Source of the DNA: JAXDMU01 sp963762435
GTDB lineage: Bacteria > Pseudomonadota > Alphaproteobacteria > ATCC43930 > CGMCC-115725
Direction of reading: 5' to 3'
Assembly: GCA_963762435.1 (NCBI GenBank)
Contig: CAVXLN010000020.1
Location: forward strand, 62,001 to 126,000
DNA length: 64,000 bases
In this document: in pieces, positions 18,294-27,661 of the stretch
Numbering within the stretch: position 1 is the stretch's first letter
Layout: every line of letters starts with the position of its first letter
The notes under the pieces: generated by a model
Seen by the model: only the letters and a program-made list of their open reading frames with translations
What the model was told of the DNA's origin: nothing
Database searches by the model: none
Made by a program: the position numbers and the translations under genes

Positions 18294-19460
18294 CTACTCC
18301 GCCGCTTTCGCCTTCTGCGCCTCCGCATGCTCGGCGAAAGCCTTCATCGCCGCCTCGCGCTGCCGGCCGGCGAGATCCATGCCATGTTCGGTCACATAAT
18401 CGAGCGAGGCGCGCCGGTGCTTGTTGGCGCCCGTGAAGTGCGGCCGGACATAGCGCGCGAACAGCTCATAGGATTTCTTGGTCGCTTCCCAATCGGCCCA
18501 GTTGGTCGCGAGCTGCAGGAAGGCGCCGAAATCGCCCTGCTTGCCATAGAGCGATTCGATGCGCGCGATCGCATCCTCGGGCGTGCCGATCACGGCGCCG
18601 GCATTGTTGATCATATTGTCGACGATATCGCCGGTGCCGGTCCCGCGCGGGGCGATCGGGTTCACGCGCGCGAAGTAATCGATCCATTTATGGATGCCGA
18701 ACTGGACATTGGCGCGCGCTTGCTCGCGCGTCTCGGCGATGTGCATGGGGCCGACCAGCCTCAGCGCGTTGGTGTCCATGGTCTTGCCGTGCTCGGCGGC
18801 CGTGTCCTGCGCCACTTTCCAATTGACGCCCAGCACATCGAAGCCCACGGCGTTGGTGGCGGCGACGCAGAGCATGCCGAGCCCATACTTGCCGGCGACC
18901 CGGCCGCCCGACGGCGTCACCGAGCTGGCGACACAAATCTCCGGTCGCGGCTGGGAATAGGGCAGGAGGTGCAGGCTCGCCTTGTCGAGCTCGTACCATT
19001 CGGTCTTCTCGGTCACGGTCTCGCCGGCCATGAGCCGAAGGATGAGATCGATGCCCTCGACCATGCGGTCGCGCTGCTTGTTGGGATCGATGCCCAACAT
19101 GACGGCATCGGAGACGAGGAGGCCAGGCCCGACACCCAGCATGATCCGGCCGCGCGTCATATGGTCCAGCTGGATGATCCGGTTCGCGACCATCAGCGGA
19201 TTGTGATAGGGCAGCGAGATGACGCCGGTGCCGAAGCGGATGCGCTTCGTCCGCTCCGCCGCAGCGGCGATGAACAATTCCGGGCTCGAAATGATCTCGA
19301 AGCCGGCCGAATGATGCTCGCCGACCCAGGCCTCCTCATAGCCAAGCCGGTCGAGCCATTCCATCAGCTCGAGATCGCGCTGGATCGCCAGCGTCGGATC
19401 ATCCTCGACCGGGTGAAAGGGCGCCAGGAAGACACCGTGGCGAAGCGGAATGGCGGGCAT
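18294..19460 (-). CDS. Luciferase-like (LLM class) flavin-dependent monooxygenase
   Basis: The 388-residue product fits the bacterial luciferase-like fold that uses reduced FMN/F420 and O2. It opens with HGVFLAPFHP and contains WLDRLGYEEAWVGEHHSAG, then RIRFGTGVISLPYHNPLMVANR and RGRIMLGVGPGL, the strand/turn motifs that surround the flavin pocket in this family. The overall layout is closest to limonene-1,2-monooxygenase-type proteins, but the substrate cannot be told from sequence. It is divergent from the acyl-CoA synthetase gene at 19550 (89-bp gap), which together with the SDR behind it suggests a shared role in degrading a hydrophobic compound. That link is inference. Confidence 0.85.
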   Translation of the reverse strand: MPAIPLRHGVFLAPFHPVEDDPTLAIQRDLELMEWLDRLGYEEAWVGEHHSAGFEIISSPELFIAAAAERTKRIRFGTGVISLPYHNPLMVANRIIQLDHMTRGRIMLGVGPGLLVSDAVMLGIDPNKQRDRMVEGIDLILRLMAGETVTEKTEWYELDKASLHLLPYSQPRPEICVASSVTPSGGRVAGKYGLGMLCVAATNAVGFDVLGVNWKVAQDTAAEHGKTMDTNALRLVGPMHIAETREQARANVQFGIHKWIDYFARVNPIAPRGTGTGDIVDNMINNAGAVIGTPEDAIARIESLYGKQGDFGAFLQLATNWADWEATKKSYELFARYVRPHFTGANKHRRASLDYVTEHGMDLAGRQREAAMKAFAEHAEAQKAKAAE

Positions 19461-19549
19461 CGGAGCGTTTCCATTGTTATTGTCGGAAGGTAGTGACGAC
19501 TACCATAATGGCGGCAACGACATAAGGATAGAGAGGGAGCGCGGCCAAG

Positions 19550-21160
19550 ATGGGGTGGAATTTAGGCGACATTCTCGATGCGATCGCGCCGGCGCTGCCG
19601 GCGGATGCTCCGGCCCTGATCCATGGCACGCGCCGGGTCGCGTGGACCGAGATGGACCGGCGCGCCAACAATCTGGCCCGCGCACTCCGGGCCCGCGGCG
19701 CAGAGACGGGTGATCATCTCGCCTTCTATATGCGCAACCGGCCGGAATATACCGAGCTGCTGGCCGCCGTCTTCAAGGCGCGTCTCGTCCACGTCAACGT
19801 GAATTACCGCTACACGCCCGACGAGGTGCATTACATCTTCGACAATTCCGATGCGCGGGTCATCGTCTATGGCGCCGAGTTTCGCCCGGCCATCGAGGCG
19901 ATCCGCCATCGGCTCGACAAGGTGCAGCTCTTCATCGAGATCGGCGAAGGCGAGCCGGCGCCCTTTGCCCTTCGCTATGAGGACCTTGCCGCCGACGGCC
20001 ATGGCCGCCCGCTCGGGCTCGAACGGTCAGGCGACGATCTCCTGCTGATCTATACCGGCGGCACCACCGGCATGCCGAAAGGCGTGATGTGGCGGCACCA
20101 TGATCTGCGCGAATCCCAGCTTGCGGCGGCGCGGCTTCTCGGTCCCGTGCCCGAGACCGTGCCGGAGCTGGCGGCCACCCTTCGGCAGACCGGGCCGGGC
20201 GCCAAGATGATCCCGACCTGCCCGCTCATGCATGGCACGGGGCTGCTGGTCACGCTTGCGACCATGATGGCGGGCGGCTGTGTCGTGACGCTCGACAGCC
20301 CGTCCTTCGATGCGGACGAGCTCTGGGACACGGTCGAGCGCGAGCGGGTCGAGAGTGTGGCGATCGTCGGTGACGCCTTCGCACGTCCCATGCTGCAGGC
20401 GCTCGAGACGGCGCCCGGCCGGCGGAACCTCGAAAGCCTGCTGCGCATCGTCTCGTCGGGCGTGATGTGGAGTGCCGAGGTCAAGCACGGGCTCCTGAAG
20501 CATCTGCCGGCGGCGACCCTCGTCGATATGTTCGGCGCGTCCGAAGGCACCGGCTTCGGCAACTCGATCATGACGGCCAACGGCGAGGCGCGCACGGCGC
20601 GGTTCGCGCTTGGCCTGCGCTGCAAGGTGTTCGATGAGAACGACCAGCCGGTCGAGCCCGGCTCCGGCCGCACCGGCATGATCGCGCTCGGGCCGCCGAT
20701 CCCGATCGGCTATTATAAAGACCCGGCGAAATCGGCGCAGACCTTCCGCACCATCGGCGGTGTCCGCTACTCGATCCCGGGCGATTGGTGCCGGGTCGAG
20801 GCCGACGGCTCGCTGACCTTGCTCGGCCGCGGCAGTGCCTGCATCAATACCGCCGGCGAGAAGGTCTATCCCGAAGAGGTCGAGGAGGCGTTGAAGACCC
20901 ATGGAACGGTCGATGACGCGCTGGTCGTCGGCGTGGCCGACGAGAAGTGGGGCCAGGCCGTGATCGGTGTCGTGGCGCTGCATAACGGTGCCGAAATCGA
21001 CGAGGCGGCATTGCGGGCGCATGTTCGGGCGCGCCTTGCCGGCTACAAGACGCCTAAGCGGATCCTGGTGAGCGAGGTGCCGCTGCGCGCGCCGAACGGC
21101 AAGGCCGACTACAAGGCCGCCCGCGAGTTCGCCACGACGCGGCTCAAGGCGCCCGCATGA
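19550..21160 (+). CDS. Acyl-CoA synthetase (AMP-forming, ANL superfamily)
   Basis: The 536-residue product activates a carboxylic acid to its CoA thioester through an acyl-AMP intermediate. The P-loop-like motif LLLIYTGGTTGMPKGVM, the adenylate-binding segment VDMFGASEGTG, the hinge region GDWCRVEADGSLTLLGRG and the C-terminal catalytic lysine motif (PNGKADYK) are all present, and the length is normal for the family. ATG 19550 follows AGAGGGAG at good spacing. The layout resembles FadD-type synthetases for branched or cyclic acids, but the substrate is undetermined. It overlaps the SDR gene by 4 bp (ATGA), so the pair is translationally coupled. Confidence 0.9.
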   Translation: MGWNLGDILDAIAPALPADAPALIHGTRRVAWTEMDRRANNLARALRARGAETGDHLAFYMRNRPEYTELLAAVFKARLVHVNVNYRYTPDEVHYIFDNSDARVIVYGAEFRPAIEAIRHRLDKVQLFIEIGEGEPAPFALRYEDLAADGHGRPLGLERSGDDLLLIYTGGTTGMPKGVMWRHHDLRESQLAAARLLGPVPETVPELAATLRQTGPGAKMIPTCPLMHGTGLLVTLATMMAGGCVVTLDSPSFDADELWDTVERERVESVAIVGDAFARPMLQALETAPGRRNLESLLRIVSSGVMWSAEVKHGLLKHLPAATLVDMFGASEGTGFGNSIMTANGEARTARFALGLRCKVFDENDQPVEPGSGRTGMIALGPPIPIGYYKDPAKSAQTFRTIGGVRYSIPGDWCRVEADGSLTLLGRGSACINTAGEKVYPEEVEEALKTHGTVDDALVVGVADEKWGQAVIGVVALHNGAEIDEAALRAHVRARLAGYKTPKRILVSEVPLRAPNGKADYKAAREFATTRLKAPA

Positions 21161-21906
21161 GTCTCTTCGATCTCACCGGCAAGGTCGCCCTTGTGACCGG
21201 GGCGGGACGGGGCCTGGGCCGCGAGATCGCCTCGGGCCTCGCCGCGGCGGGCGCCGCCGTCTATCTCAACGGCCGGGACGCCGCACATCTCGAGCAGCCG
21301 GTTGCCGCCCTCGCGGCGCGCGGTCTCGCCGCCAAGGCTGCGGTGTTCGACGTGGCGGATGAGGATGCCACCCGTGCCGGCACCGCCGCGATCGAGCGCA
21401 TCGACATCCTGGTCGGCAATGTCGGGATCAGGCGGCGCGCACCGCTCGCAGAGCTCACGCTCGCCCAGATCCGCGCGATGCTCGACATCAATCTCGCCGC
21501 CAATTTCACGCTGGCGAAGGCGGTGCTGCCCGGCATGGCGGCGCGCGGCCAGGGGCGGCTCATCTTCATCACCTCGATCGCGGGGCCGCTCGGCAAATCC
21601 GGCGATGCCGCCTATGTCGCCGCCAAGGGCGGTCTCGAGGCGCTCACCCGCGCGCTGGCGGTCGAATATGGTCCGCACGGCGTCACCGTGAATGCGATCT
21701 CGCCGGGCTTCTTCGCGACCGAGACCAATGAAGCAATGGTCGCCGATCCGCGCAACGACGAATTCCTGGCGCTCCGCTGCCCGCTGCGGCGCTGGGGACG
21801 GCCCGACGAGATCACGGGTGCCGCGGTGTTCCTGGCATCGGACGCCGCTTCTTACGTCAACGGCCATGTCCTGACAGTGGATGGCGGCATGTCGGTGTCG
21901 TTTTGA
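21157..21906 (+). CDS. SDR family oxidoreductase
   Basis: This 249-residue classical short-chain dehydrogenase/reductase has the cofactor glycine motif VTGAGRGLG near the N-terminus. An NxG-type motif (VGNVGIR) stands where NNAG is usual. Catalytic Ser is in FITSIAGP, and Tyr/Lys in YVAAKGG. The C-terminal segment GAAVFLASDAASYVNGHVLTVDGG is typical of 3-oxoacyl-ACP-reductase-like members. It would reduce or oxidise a hydroxy/keto group with NAD(P)H. Coupled by ATGA overlap to the acyl-CoA synthetase, it probably acts on the CoA product or the parent alcohol, which is inference. Confidence 0.9.
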   Translation: MSLFDLTGKVALVTGAGRGLGREIASGLAAAGAAVYLNGRDAAHLEQPVAALAARGLAAKAAVFDVADEDATRAGTAAIERIDILVGNVGIRRRAPLAELTLAQIRAMLDINLAANFTLAKAVLPGMAARGQGRLIFITSIAGPLGKSGDAAYVAAKGGLEALTRALAVEYGPHGVTVNAISPGFFATETNEAMVADPRNDEFLALRCPLRRWGRPDEITGAAVFLASDAASYVNGHVLTVDGGMSVSF

Positions 21907-21918
21907 TCACGACCTTGA

Positions 21919-22410
21919 TCATAACCCGCGTGACACGATTGCCTGCCATTGCTCCCAGGCCGGCTCACGGCCCGGAAAGGCAACCCTGTCGAACGGCCAT
22001 GAATGGTCGAGCCATGATTTGAGAGCGTCATAGAGGGGCTGGTCAAGTTCCAGGCAATCAGCGCGAACCCAGCAATAGGCTTCAGCACCATAGGCTTTCG
22101 TTCGGCTGGGTTCGATGTAGCAACAGCCCAGACACCGCGTCTCATCCGGCCGCATGACCGTGTAGGCAAAGGAACGGCGCAGCTGAAATTCCTTATGGTG
22201 CCAACCGAGATCGATCAGATCTTGCTCCAGGGTCAAGTCGGGTGATGGCCATTTCGACCGCGGTCCGAAAATGTGCCGCAGATGATCGACGCTCGACATG
22301 ACCGCGTCATAATCCTTGACCACATCGGTGATCAGCAAAGGCCGCACGACGAATTGCGGGTGCTCCAGACGCAGCGGCACTTCGAATTCTGACGGGACAA
22401 AGGAGCTCAT
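21919..22410 (-). CDS. GNAT-like N-acetyltransferase family protein
   Basis: The 163-residue product starts at MSSFVPS, chosen because AGGAGG lies just upstream; the longer frame to 22575 runs into the ABC ATPase gene. It contains FVVRPLLITDVVKDYDAVMSS near the N-terminus, a typical GNAT beta1-alpha1 opening, and CLGCCYIEPS followed by AEAYCWVRADC, matching beta4/beta5 around the acetyl-CoA site. The canonical Q/RxxGxG/A loop is not obvious, so it may be a divergent member. It lies between the SDR stop (convergent) and the ABC ATPase gene (upstream, same strand) and could be cotranscribed with the transporter. Confidence 0.65.
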   Translation of the reverse strand: MSSFVPSEFEVPLRLEHPQFVVRPLLITDVVKDYDAVMSSVDHLRHIFGPRSKWPSPDLTLEQDLIDLGWHHKEFQLRRSFAYTVMRPDETRCLGCCYIEPSRTKAYGAEAYCWVRADCLELDQPLYDALKSWLDHSWPFDRVAFPGREPAWEQWQAIVSRGL

Positions 22411-22432
22411 CGGTCGTCCTCCTGGAGATGGA

Positions 22433-23188
22433 TCATAGGATCTGCGACAAGAACGCCCGCGTTCGTTCCTCGGCGGCCGCCTTGAACAGCTGCGCCGGCG
22501 GTCCGCGCTCGACGATGACGCCGCCATCGGTGAAGCAGACGAGATCGGCGACCTCGGCGGCGAAGCGCATCTCATGCGTGACGAGGATCGAGGTCATGCC
22601 GTCCTCGACCAGGCCGCGGATGGTCGTCAGCACCTCTTTCACCGTCTCGGGATCGAGCGCGGCGGTCACCTCGTCGAAGAGGATGAGCTGTGGCCGCATG
22701 GCAAGCGCGCGCGCGATCGCGACGCGCTGCTGCTGGCCGCCCGAAAGCTCGCCCGGATAGGCATCCTCCTTGCCGTCGAGCCGGACCTTGGCGAGGAGCG
22801 CCCGGGCGCGCGCCTCGACCTCGTCTCGATCCTCCTTCAGCACCTGCACCGGCGCCATCATGATGTTCTCGAGCGCCGTCTTGTGCGGGAAGAGATTGTA
22901 TTGCTGGAACACGATCGCGACGGTCTTGCGCAGCGGGATCTTCTGCGCATCGGTCTTGAGCGATCCGACATCGAAGCCCGCCACCCGGATCGAGCCGCGA
23001 TCGATTGGGACGAGCCCGTTGATGCAGCGCAGCAAGGTCGATTTGCCCGAGCCCGACGGGCCGATGATGCAGACGACCTCGCCGCGCGTCACCTCCATCG
23101 AGATGCCGCGCAGCACCTCGGCTTGGCCGAACCGTTTATGGACATCCCGGATATCGACCAGGACTTCGCTGGTGACGTGATGAGGCAT
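22433..23188 (-). CDS. Polar amino-acid ABC transporter, ATP-binding protein
   Basis: This 251-residue cytoplasmic ATPase of a polar amino-acid importer has Walker A GPSGSGKST, Q-loop FQQYNLFPH, signature LSGGQQQR, Walker B LILFDEVTAALD (Val where most members have Pro) and H-loop VTHEM. The start at 23188 overlaps the permease stop as ATGA; the longer frame would overlap the permease by 60 bases. It is the last of four genes in the order binding protein (24724), permease (23943), permease (23188), ATPase, a complete importer. The substrate class is inferred from the GlnQ/HisP-type sequence. Confidence 0.93.
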   Translation of the reverse strand: MPHHVTSEVLVDIRDVHKRFGQAEVLRGISMEVTRGEVVCIIGPSGSGKSTLLRCINGLVPIDRGSIRVAGFDVGSLKTDAQKIPLRKTVAIVFQQYNLFPHKTALENIMMAPVQVLKEDRDEVEARARALLAKVRLDGKEDAYPGELSGGQQQRVAIARALAMRPQLILFDEVTAALDPETVKEVLTTIRGLVEDGMTSILVTHEMRFAAEVADLVCFTDGGVIVERGPPAQLFKAAAEERTRAFLSQIL

Positions 23189-23946
23189 CAGAGCTTTACC
23201 GCATAGCGCCGTTCGAGCCGGGCGGTCCAGCGGCTGATCGGATAGCAATAGAGGAAGAACCAGACCAGCACATAGCCGTAGAAGGGCAGCAGCAGCGCGT
23301 CATTGTTCTCGGCGGCGAGCGCCTCGCCGGTGAGCGTCATGACCTCGCCGATGCCCAGCACCGACACCAGCACCGTATCCATGGTGATGATCGAGTAGAG
23401 GCTCATCCAGGGCGGGATCATCCGCTTCAAACATTGCGGCAGGATGATGCTCCACAGGCTCTGGAAGCGCGTGAAGGCCAAGGATTCGGCCGACTCCCAT
23501 TGCGCCGTCGGGACCGATTGGACGGCACCGCGCAGGATCTCCGCGACATTCGCCATGACCGCGAGCGACAGGCCCAGCACCGCCTTCGACCAGCCGGGCA
23601 GGATCAGGACCGTGCCGAAGAGGCTGATCTTGTAGGGGATCAGGAACATGCAGAGGAACAGCAGCACGAGGCGTGGGGAATTGCGGAAGAGGTTCATGAC
23701 GAGGCGGCTCGCATCCCGCACCGACCGCCTGCGCGCGATGAGGCCGAGCCCGAGGCCGAAACCCAGCGCCGTGCCGATCGCCATGGACAAGACGCTGATC
23801 AGCAGATTGAAGCCGAAACCTAACGCCAAGAACGGTGTCCATTTGATCAGCGCGGCGAGGGTCAACTCATGCGCACCGACGGGTGCTGCGGCTGCAAGCG
23901 CCGGTGTCCCCAGCAGGAGCGCTGCCAGAATCGCGAGACGTTTCAT
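23188..23946 (-). CDS. Amino-acid ABC transporter permease
   Basis: The 252-residue product is an integral inner-membrane subunit of the HisM/GlnP type with about five hydrophobic helices after an N-terminal hydrophobic segment (MKRLAILAALLLG). The EAA-loop equivalent reads ESAESLAFTRFQSLWSIILPQ, which contacts the ATPase. FRNSPRLVLLF corresponds to the conserved FRGTP-type motif before TM2. The start at 23946 overlaps the upstream permease stop by ATGA. With the second permease it would form a heterodimeric pore. Confidence 0.92.
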   Translation of the reverse strand: MKRLAILAALLLGTPALAAAAPVGAHELTLAALIKWTPFLALGFGFNLLISVLSMAIGTALGFGLGLGLIARRRSVRDASRLVMNLFRNSPRLVLLFLCMFLIPYKISLFGTVLILPGWSKAVLGLSLAVMANVAEILRGAVQSVPTAQWESAESLAFTRFQSLWSIILPQCLKRMIPPWMSLYSIITMDTVLVSVLGIGEVMTLTGEALAAENNDALLLPFYGYVLVWFFLYCYPISRWTARLERRYAVKL

Positions 23947-24686
23947 CCGCCGAATCCCGGCACGCGGAGTGCGCGTTCCCACCAGCCCATCGCCTGCACC
24001 AGAATGCCGACCAGGCCCAGATAGCAGACGAGCAGCAGCAGCATCATTTCCGGCACATTCAGCGAATCCGACCAGATCTGGTTCGAGACATAGAGCAGCT
24101 CCGGCACTGCGATCGCGTAGGCGACCGAGGTGGTCTTCACCAGATTGACGAGATTGTTGTTGAGCGCCGGCAGGCTGATGCGAAGCGCCAGCGGCAGGAT
24201 GATGTGGCGATAGGCCCCGAACCGGCTATAGCCCAGAGACTCCGCCGCTTCGAGCGTGGTTGCCGGAACCGCTTCGATGCCGGCCCGGAAGATCTCGATA
24301 TTGTGAGCGCCGGCGAAGAGCGACAGCGACAGGATCGCCCAGACGACATTGCCGAAAAGCGGTTGGGGCACGCCGCCAGGCCCATGCGTCACCAGCACCG
24401 AGCTGAGGCCGAAGAAGAAGAAGTAAAGCTGCGCCAGTGGCGGCGTGTTGCGGAAGAACTGCACGACCCAATAGACGGTGCCGCGCAGCAGGGGATTGCG
24501 CGCCCGCGTCAATCCGGCACCGGCGGCACCAAGCAAAAGGCTGAGAGCGATCGAGGCGGCCGACAGCTCGATCGTCGTCAGCAAGCCGTGCAGGAAGCGC
24601 ATCGCGTCGAACCGGTCGTAACCGATCGTGAAATTGATGCCATGCGCATCATTCAGCCAGCGGAACCAAGCCGCGACCGGATTCAT
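23943..24686 (-). CDS. Amino-acid ABC transporter permease
   Basis: The 247-residue product is the second permease of the importer. It has the conserved FFRNTPPLAQLYF segment, the coupling loop EAAESLGYSRFGAYRHIILP and about five transmembrane helices ending near WWERALRVPGFGG. The N-terminal ~25 residues before the first helix carry the FTIGYDRFDAMRFLHGLLTTI pattern common in His/Glu/Gln importers. It lies 37 bp downstream of the binding-protein gene and overlaps the next permease by 4 bp. Confidence 0.92.
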   Translation of the reverse strand: MNPVAAWFRWLNDAHGINFTIGYDRFDAMRFLHGLLTTIELSAASIALSLLLGAAGAGLTRARNPLLRGTVYWVVQFFRNTPPLAQLYFFFFGLSSVLVTHGPGGVPQPLFGNVVWAILSLSLFAGAHNIEIFRAGIEAVPATTLEAAESLGYSRFGAYRHIILPLALRISLPALNNNLVNLVKTTSVAYAIAVPELLYVSNQIWSDSLNVPEMMLLLLVCYLGLVGILVQAMGWWERALRVPGFGG

Positions 24687-24723
24687 CGTGCAAGCCTCGA
24701 CGGGGGCGGCGGTCGGTATCGCT

Positions 24724-25530
24724 TTATTGCGCGGTGTATTTCTTGTTCATCTCGAGCGCGAAGGGCGCATGCGGCAGGCCGTATTTCTGCTCTTCCGCCA
24801 GGATGAGGCCAGTCTTGTCCCAATCGACGATCGCGTCCGCGACAAGCTTGGCCAGCCGGTCCTCGCCGGTCTTCACTGCGGCACCCCAGGGCTGGGACAG
24901 GATGGTTTCGAACGGCATCTTGTAATCGGCCCATTCCGGCTCGAGCAGCAGGGCCGCGATCAGCGTGTCGTCATAGACGAAGCCAGCGCAATTGCCGCCC
25001 TTCAAGGCTTGTGTCGCCTCGATGGCACTCTTGAAAGCCAGGATCTCGGGCCCGTACTTCTCCTGGATGTCCTTGTTGTAGAACGAGCCCTGGATCATGC
25101 AGACGGTCTTGTTCCGGAGATCCTCCCACTGCTTCATCCCGTTCGCCTTGGGCACCAGGATATTGACGCCGGAGGCGTAATAGTCGGGATCGATGATCTC
25201 GACCGCCTTCCGCCGCTCCGGCGTGTCGTTCATGGTCGCGATCATCAGGTCGATCTTGCCCTGATCGAGGAATTGCATCCGGTTCGAGGACACGACCGGC
25301 ACCAGCTCGAGCTTGACGCTCAGCCTTTTCGCGATGTCCGCGGCGAGGTCAGGTTCGATGCCGACGATCTCGCCCGAGCTGTCGCGGAAGCCGAACGGCT
25401 TGTAGTCGGCCTTGGTGCCAACGACGATCGTGCCGCGCGCCTTGATATCGTCGAGCGCGTCGGCATGGGCTGCGGAGGTCGCCGTGACGAAGGCACCGCT
25501 CAAGAGCAAGGCGCACCAGATTCTCCGCAT
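24724..25530 (-). CDS. Periplasmic amino-acid-binding protein of ABC importer
   Basis: The 268-residue product has a Sec signal peptide (MRRIWCALLL to SAAHA) and the family-3 solute-binding fold: GTIVVGTKADYKPFGFRDSSGEIVGIEPDLAADIAKRL is the standard opening with ligand-contacting aromatic and acidic residues. IDLMIATMNDTPERRKAVEI is the second lobe hinge. It delivers a polar amino acid to the two permeases encoded downstream. GGGGGATGCG immediately upstream gives a good ribosome site. No operator is obvious in the 80-bp upstream region. Confidence 0.92.
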   Translation of the reverse strand: MRRIWCALLLSGAFVTATSAAHADALDDIKARGTIVVGTKADYKPFGFRDSSGEIVGIEPDLAADIAKRLSVKLELVPVVSSNRMQFLDQGKIDLMIATMNDTPERRKAVEIIDPDYYASGVNILVPKANGMKQWEDLRNKTVCMIQGSFYNKDIQEKYGPEILAFKSAIEATQALKGGNCAGFVYDDTLIAALLLEPEWADYKMPFETILSQPWGAAVKTGEDRLAKLVADAIVDWDKTGLILAEEQKYGLPHAPFALEMNKKYTAQ

Positions 25531-25612
25531 CGCATCCCCCTACAGAAAGCGGAGCGATCATGCCGAGGGGAGGAGGGGGCGGCAAGGAGTTTCGGGCCGC
25601 ACACCGCGGTGC

Positions 25613-25891
25613 TCAGTGCCGCGGGGAGCTGCCCGATTTCGCCGGCACGATGCCGACCGTCACGACGCCGGAATCCGCCTCGCCGGCGGCAGCACGCTTG
25701 GCCGCGGCGACCGCGACCGCGTCATTGACCGCCTGCTGATGCTCGACCGCTTCCATGACCTTCGCGAAGCGGACGCCGGCGCCGTATGTGGCGACCACGG
25801 ACGAGGCCAGCACGACCGCTACCGCCAGCATGATCAGGCGAAGTTTCCAGGGCAGCGGTGAATAGGGTAAGGGCTCAGGCATTTCCGGCAC
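25613..25891 (-). CDS. Small single-pass membrane protein, unknown
   Basis: The 92-residue product (a start at the second Met, 25882, is equally possible) has one hydrophobic segment, LRLIMLAVAVVLASSVVATYGAG, near residues 17-40. A helical Ala/Val/Glu-rich region and a short tail ending SSPRH follow. No family recognised. It lies between the ABC binding-protein gene and the divergent TRAP operon. Base composition is like the neighbours. Confidence 0.5.
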   Translation of the reverse strand: MPEMPEPLPYSPLPWKLRLIMLAVAVVLASSVVATYGAGVRFAKVMEAVEHQQAVNDAVAVAAAKRAAAGEADSGVVTVGIVPAKSGSSPRH

Positions 25892-26026
25892 TATTTGGGC
25901 TTTAGACCGGGCCAGGTCAAGCGAGCCCGATTTGTCGCACAGTCGGTTCGCGGTGGCGGAGCAGCGTCGTGCCGGATAAAGTTTATTTTAAGCTGGGAAA
26001 ACCGGCACCGTCGGGGAGAGACGCTC

Positions 26027-27058
26027 ATGGAAAACAAGATTGGCCGGCGCGAATTCGTCGCCGGGACAGTGGCGGCGACCGCCCTCCTGTCGACGGCCCG
26101 GGGTCGTGCTGACGAGCCACTGCAGTTGCGCTGCTCTCTCGACACGGCGCCGTCTCACATCCGCAACGTCTCGATCGTGGACTATCTCGGCAAGGTCGAG
26201 GAGGCGAGCGGCGGCAAGATCAAGGCGGAAGTCTTTCATTCGGGCCAGCTTTTCGCCGATCTGGATGTCGGCAAGGCATTGATCCAGGGCCAGGTCGAGA
26301 TGGCCGCGCCCGGCAGCTGGACGATCACCGGCATCGTATCCGACGCCGACCTCTTTCAGCTGCCGGTGATGTATGGCCGGTCGGCCGACACGGTGCACAA
26401 GATCGTCGACGGCAAGGCCGGTGCCGTCGTGGCCGGTGAGATCAAGGATCGGCTGCGCTGCCATGTCATCGGACCCTGGCTCGATCTCGGTTTCCAGACC
26501 TGGTACAGCACCTCGAAGCCGATCCATGCCCTGGACGATCTCAGCGGCATGAAGGTGCGCAATTCCGGCGGCGCCGGACAGGCCTGGCATGCCCGCTTCT
26601 TCGGTGCCATCCCGAACACGACCGCTTGGCCGAACGTGCCGCTGGCGCTCAGCCAGGGCATGTTCGAAGGCCTGGTCTCGACCAATCAAAGCGTCCAGGT
26701 GGCGCAGCTTTGGGAGGCCGGCGTCAAATACGCCTATGAGGACCATCAATTCCTGGCCATGTATGTGCCGATGCTGAGCAACGGCTTCTGGGACAAGCTC
26801 GATCCCGAGCAGCAAAAGATGATGACAGCCCTTTGGGCCGAGAATGTGCCGATCTATCGGGCCAACATGGCGGCGGCGCAGGATCAGGCGCGCCAGATCA
26901 TGATCGATCACGGCGTCAAGTTCGCGGCCCCTTCGCCCGAAGAGGTGATCGCAATCCGCAACAAGATGATGGTCCAGCAGGATGAGTTGGTGAAGGAAAT
27001 CAAGCTCTCGCCGGAAATCGTCAAGCTGGTCATGGCCGATGCCGGCTCGCCGGCCTGA
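26027..27058 (+). CDS. dctP: TRAP transporter solute-binding protein (DctP type)
   Basis: The 343-residue periplasmic receptor of a tripartite ATP-independent importer has an N-terminus (NKIGRREFVAGTVAATALL) with a twin-arginine-like RREF motif and hydrophobic core, so Tat export is possible. The mature part has the DctP pattern, including the conserved LDDLSGMKVRNSGG segment, whose Arg forms the salt bridge to a ligand carboxylate in this family. ATG 26027 follows GGGGAGAG; the longer frame starts in non-coding sequence. First gene of a dctP-dctQ-dctM operon. The substrate is presumably an organic acid and cannot be specified. Confidence 0.9.
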   Translation: MENKIGRREFVAGTVAATALLSTARGRADEPLQLRCSLDTAPSHIRNVSIVDYLGKVEEASGGKIKAEVFHSGQLFADLDVGKALIQGQVEMAAPGSWTITGIVSDADLFQLPVMYGRSADTVHKIVDGKAGAVVAGEIKDRLRCHVIGPWLDLGFQTWYSTSKPIHALDDLSGMKVRNSGGAGQAWHARFFGAIPNTTAWPNVPLALSQGMFEGLVSTNQSVQVAQLWEAGVKYAYEDHQFLAMYVPMLSNGFWDKLDPEQQKMMTALWAENVPIYRANMAAAQDQARQIMIDHGVKFAAPSPEEVIAIRNKMMVQQDELVKEIKLSPEIVKLVMADAGSPA

Positions 27059-27097
27059 GATCCGCCCCATCTGACTCGTCCTGCCGGGATTTTCGAA

Positions 27098-27661
27098 TTG
27101 CCGCGCCTTGCCAGCCTTGCCCGGTTTTGGAACCGGCTCGAGCAACTCCTGGTGGGAACGCTCGGCCTCGTCGCCCTCGTCATCGGCATCTGGCAGATCG
27201 TCGGCCGCTATTTCGATCCGGCCCATGCCATCTCCTATGCCGAGGAGGTGATCGTCTATCTGATGATCTGGGCCGTCATGATCGTGGCGAGCCAGCTCGT
27301 GCGGATCGACGGGCATGTGCGGCCGGATCTGGTGCTGCGCCTGCTGCCGCCCGGCGTGCAGCGTTGGGTCGAAATCTTCAACTGCCTGGTGGCACTCATC
27401 TTCTGCGCCGGCCTTGTCTGGTATGGCTGGCAGATCGTCGATACCTCGCTGCTGCTCGACGAGCGCAGCTCGACCGATCTGCAATTCCCGATGTGGATCT
27501 ACTACTCCGCACTGCCGACGGGCGGCGCCTTGATGGCGGTGCGGTATGCTGGCCGGCTTGTCCGCTATCTCTTCTTCTTCGATCCCAAGACCATGAGCGT
27601 CGGCCAGCCCGGCAGCCATGAGATGCCGCTCGATATGCGCAAGCCCGGCTCCAGCCGATGA
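27098..27661 (+). CDS. dctQ: TRAP transporter small permease (DctQ type)
   Basis: The 187-residue product has four hydrophobic helices (around LLVGTLGLVALVIGIWQIVGRY, VYLMIWAVMIVASQLV, FNCLVALIFCAGLVWYGWQI and the YYSALPTGGALMAV helix). WAVMIVASQLVRIDGHVRPDL fits the DctQ signature. The only plausible start is TTG 27098, since no ATG or GTG precedes the first helix. It overlaps the large-permease gene by 4 bp (ATGA). Confidence 0.88.
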   Translation: MPRLASLARFWNRLEQLLVGTLGLVALVIGIWQIVGRYFDPAHAISYAEEVIVYLMIWAVMIVASQLVRIDGHVRPDLVLRLLPPGVQRWVEIFNCLVALIFCAGLVWYGWQIVDTSLLLDERSSTDLQFPMWIYYSALPTGGALMAVRYAGRLVRYLFFFDPKTMSVGQPGSHEMPLDMRKPGSSR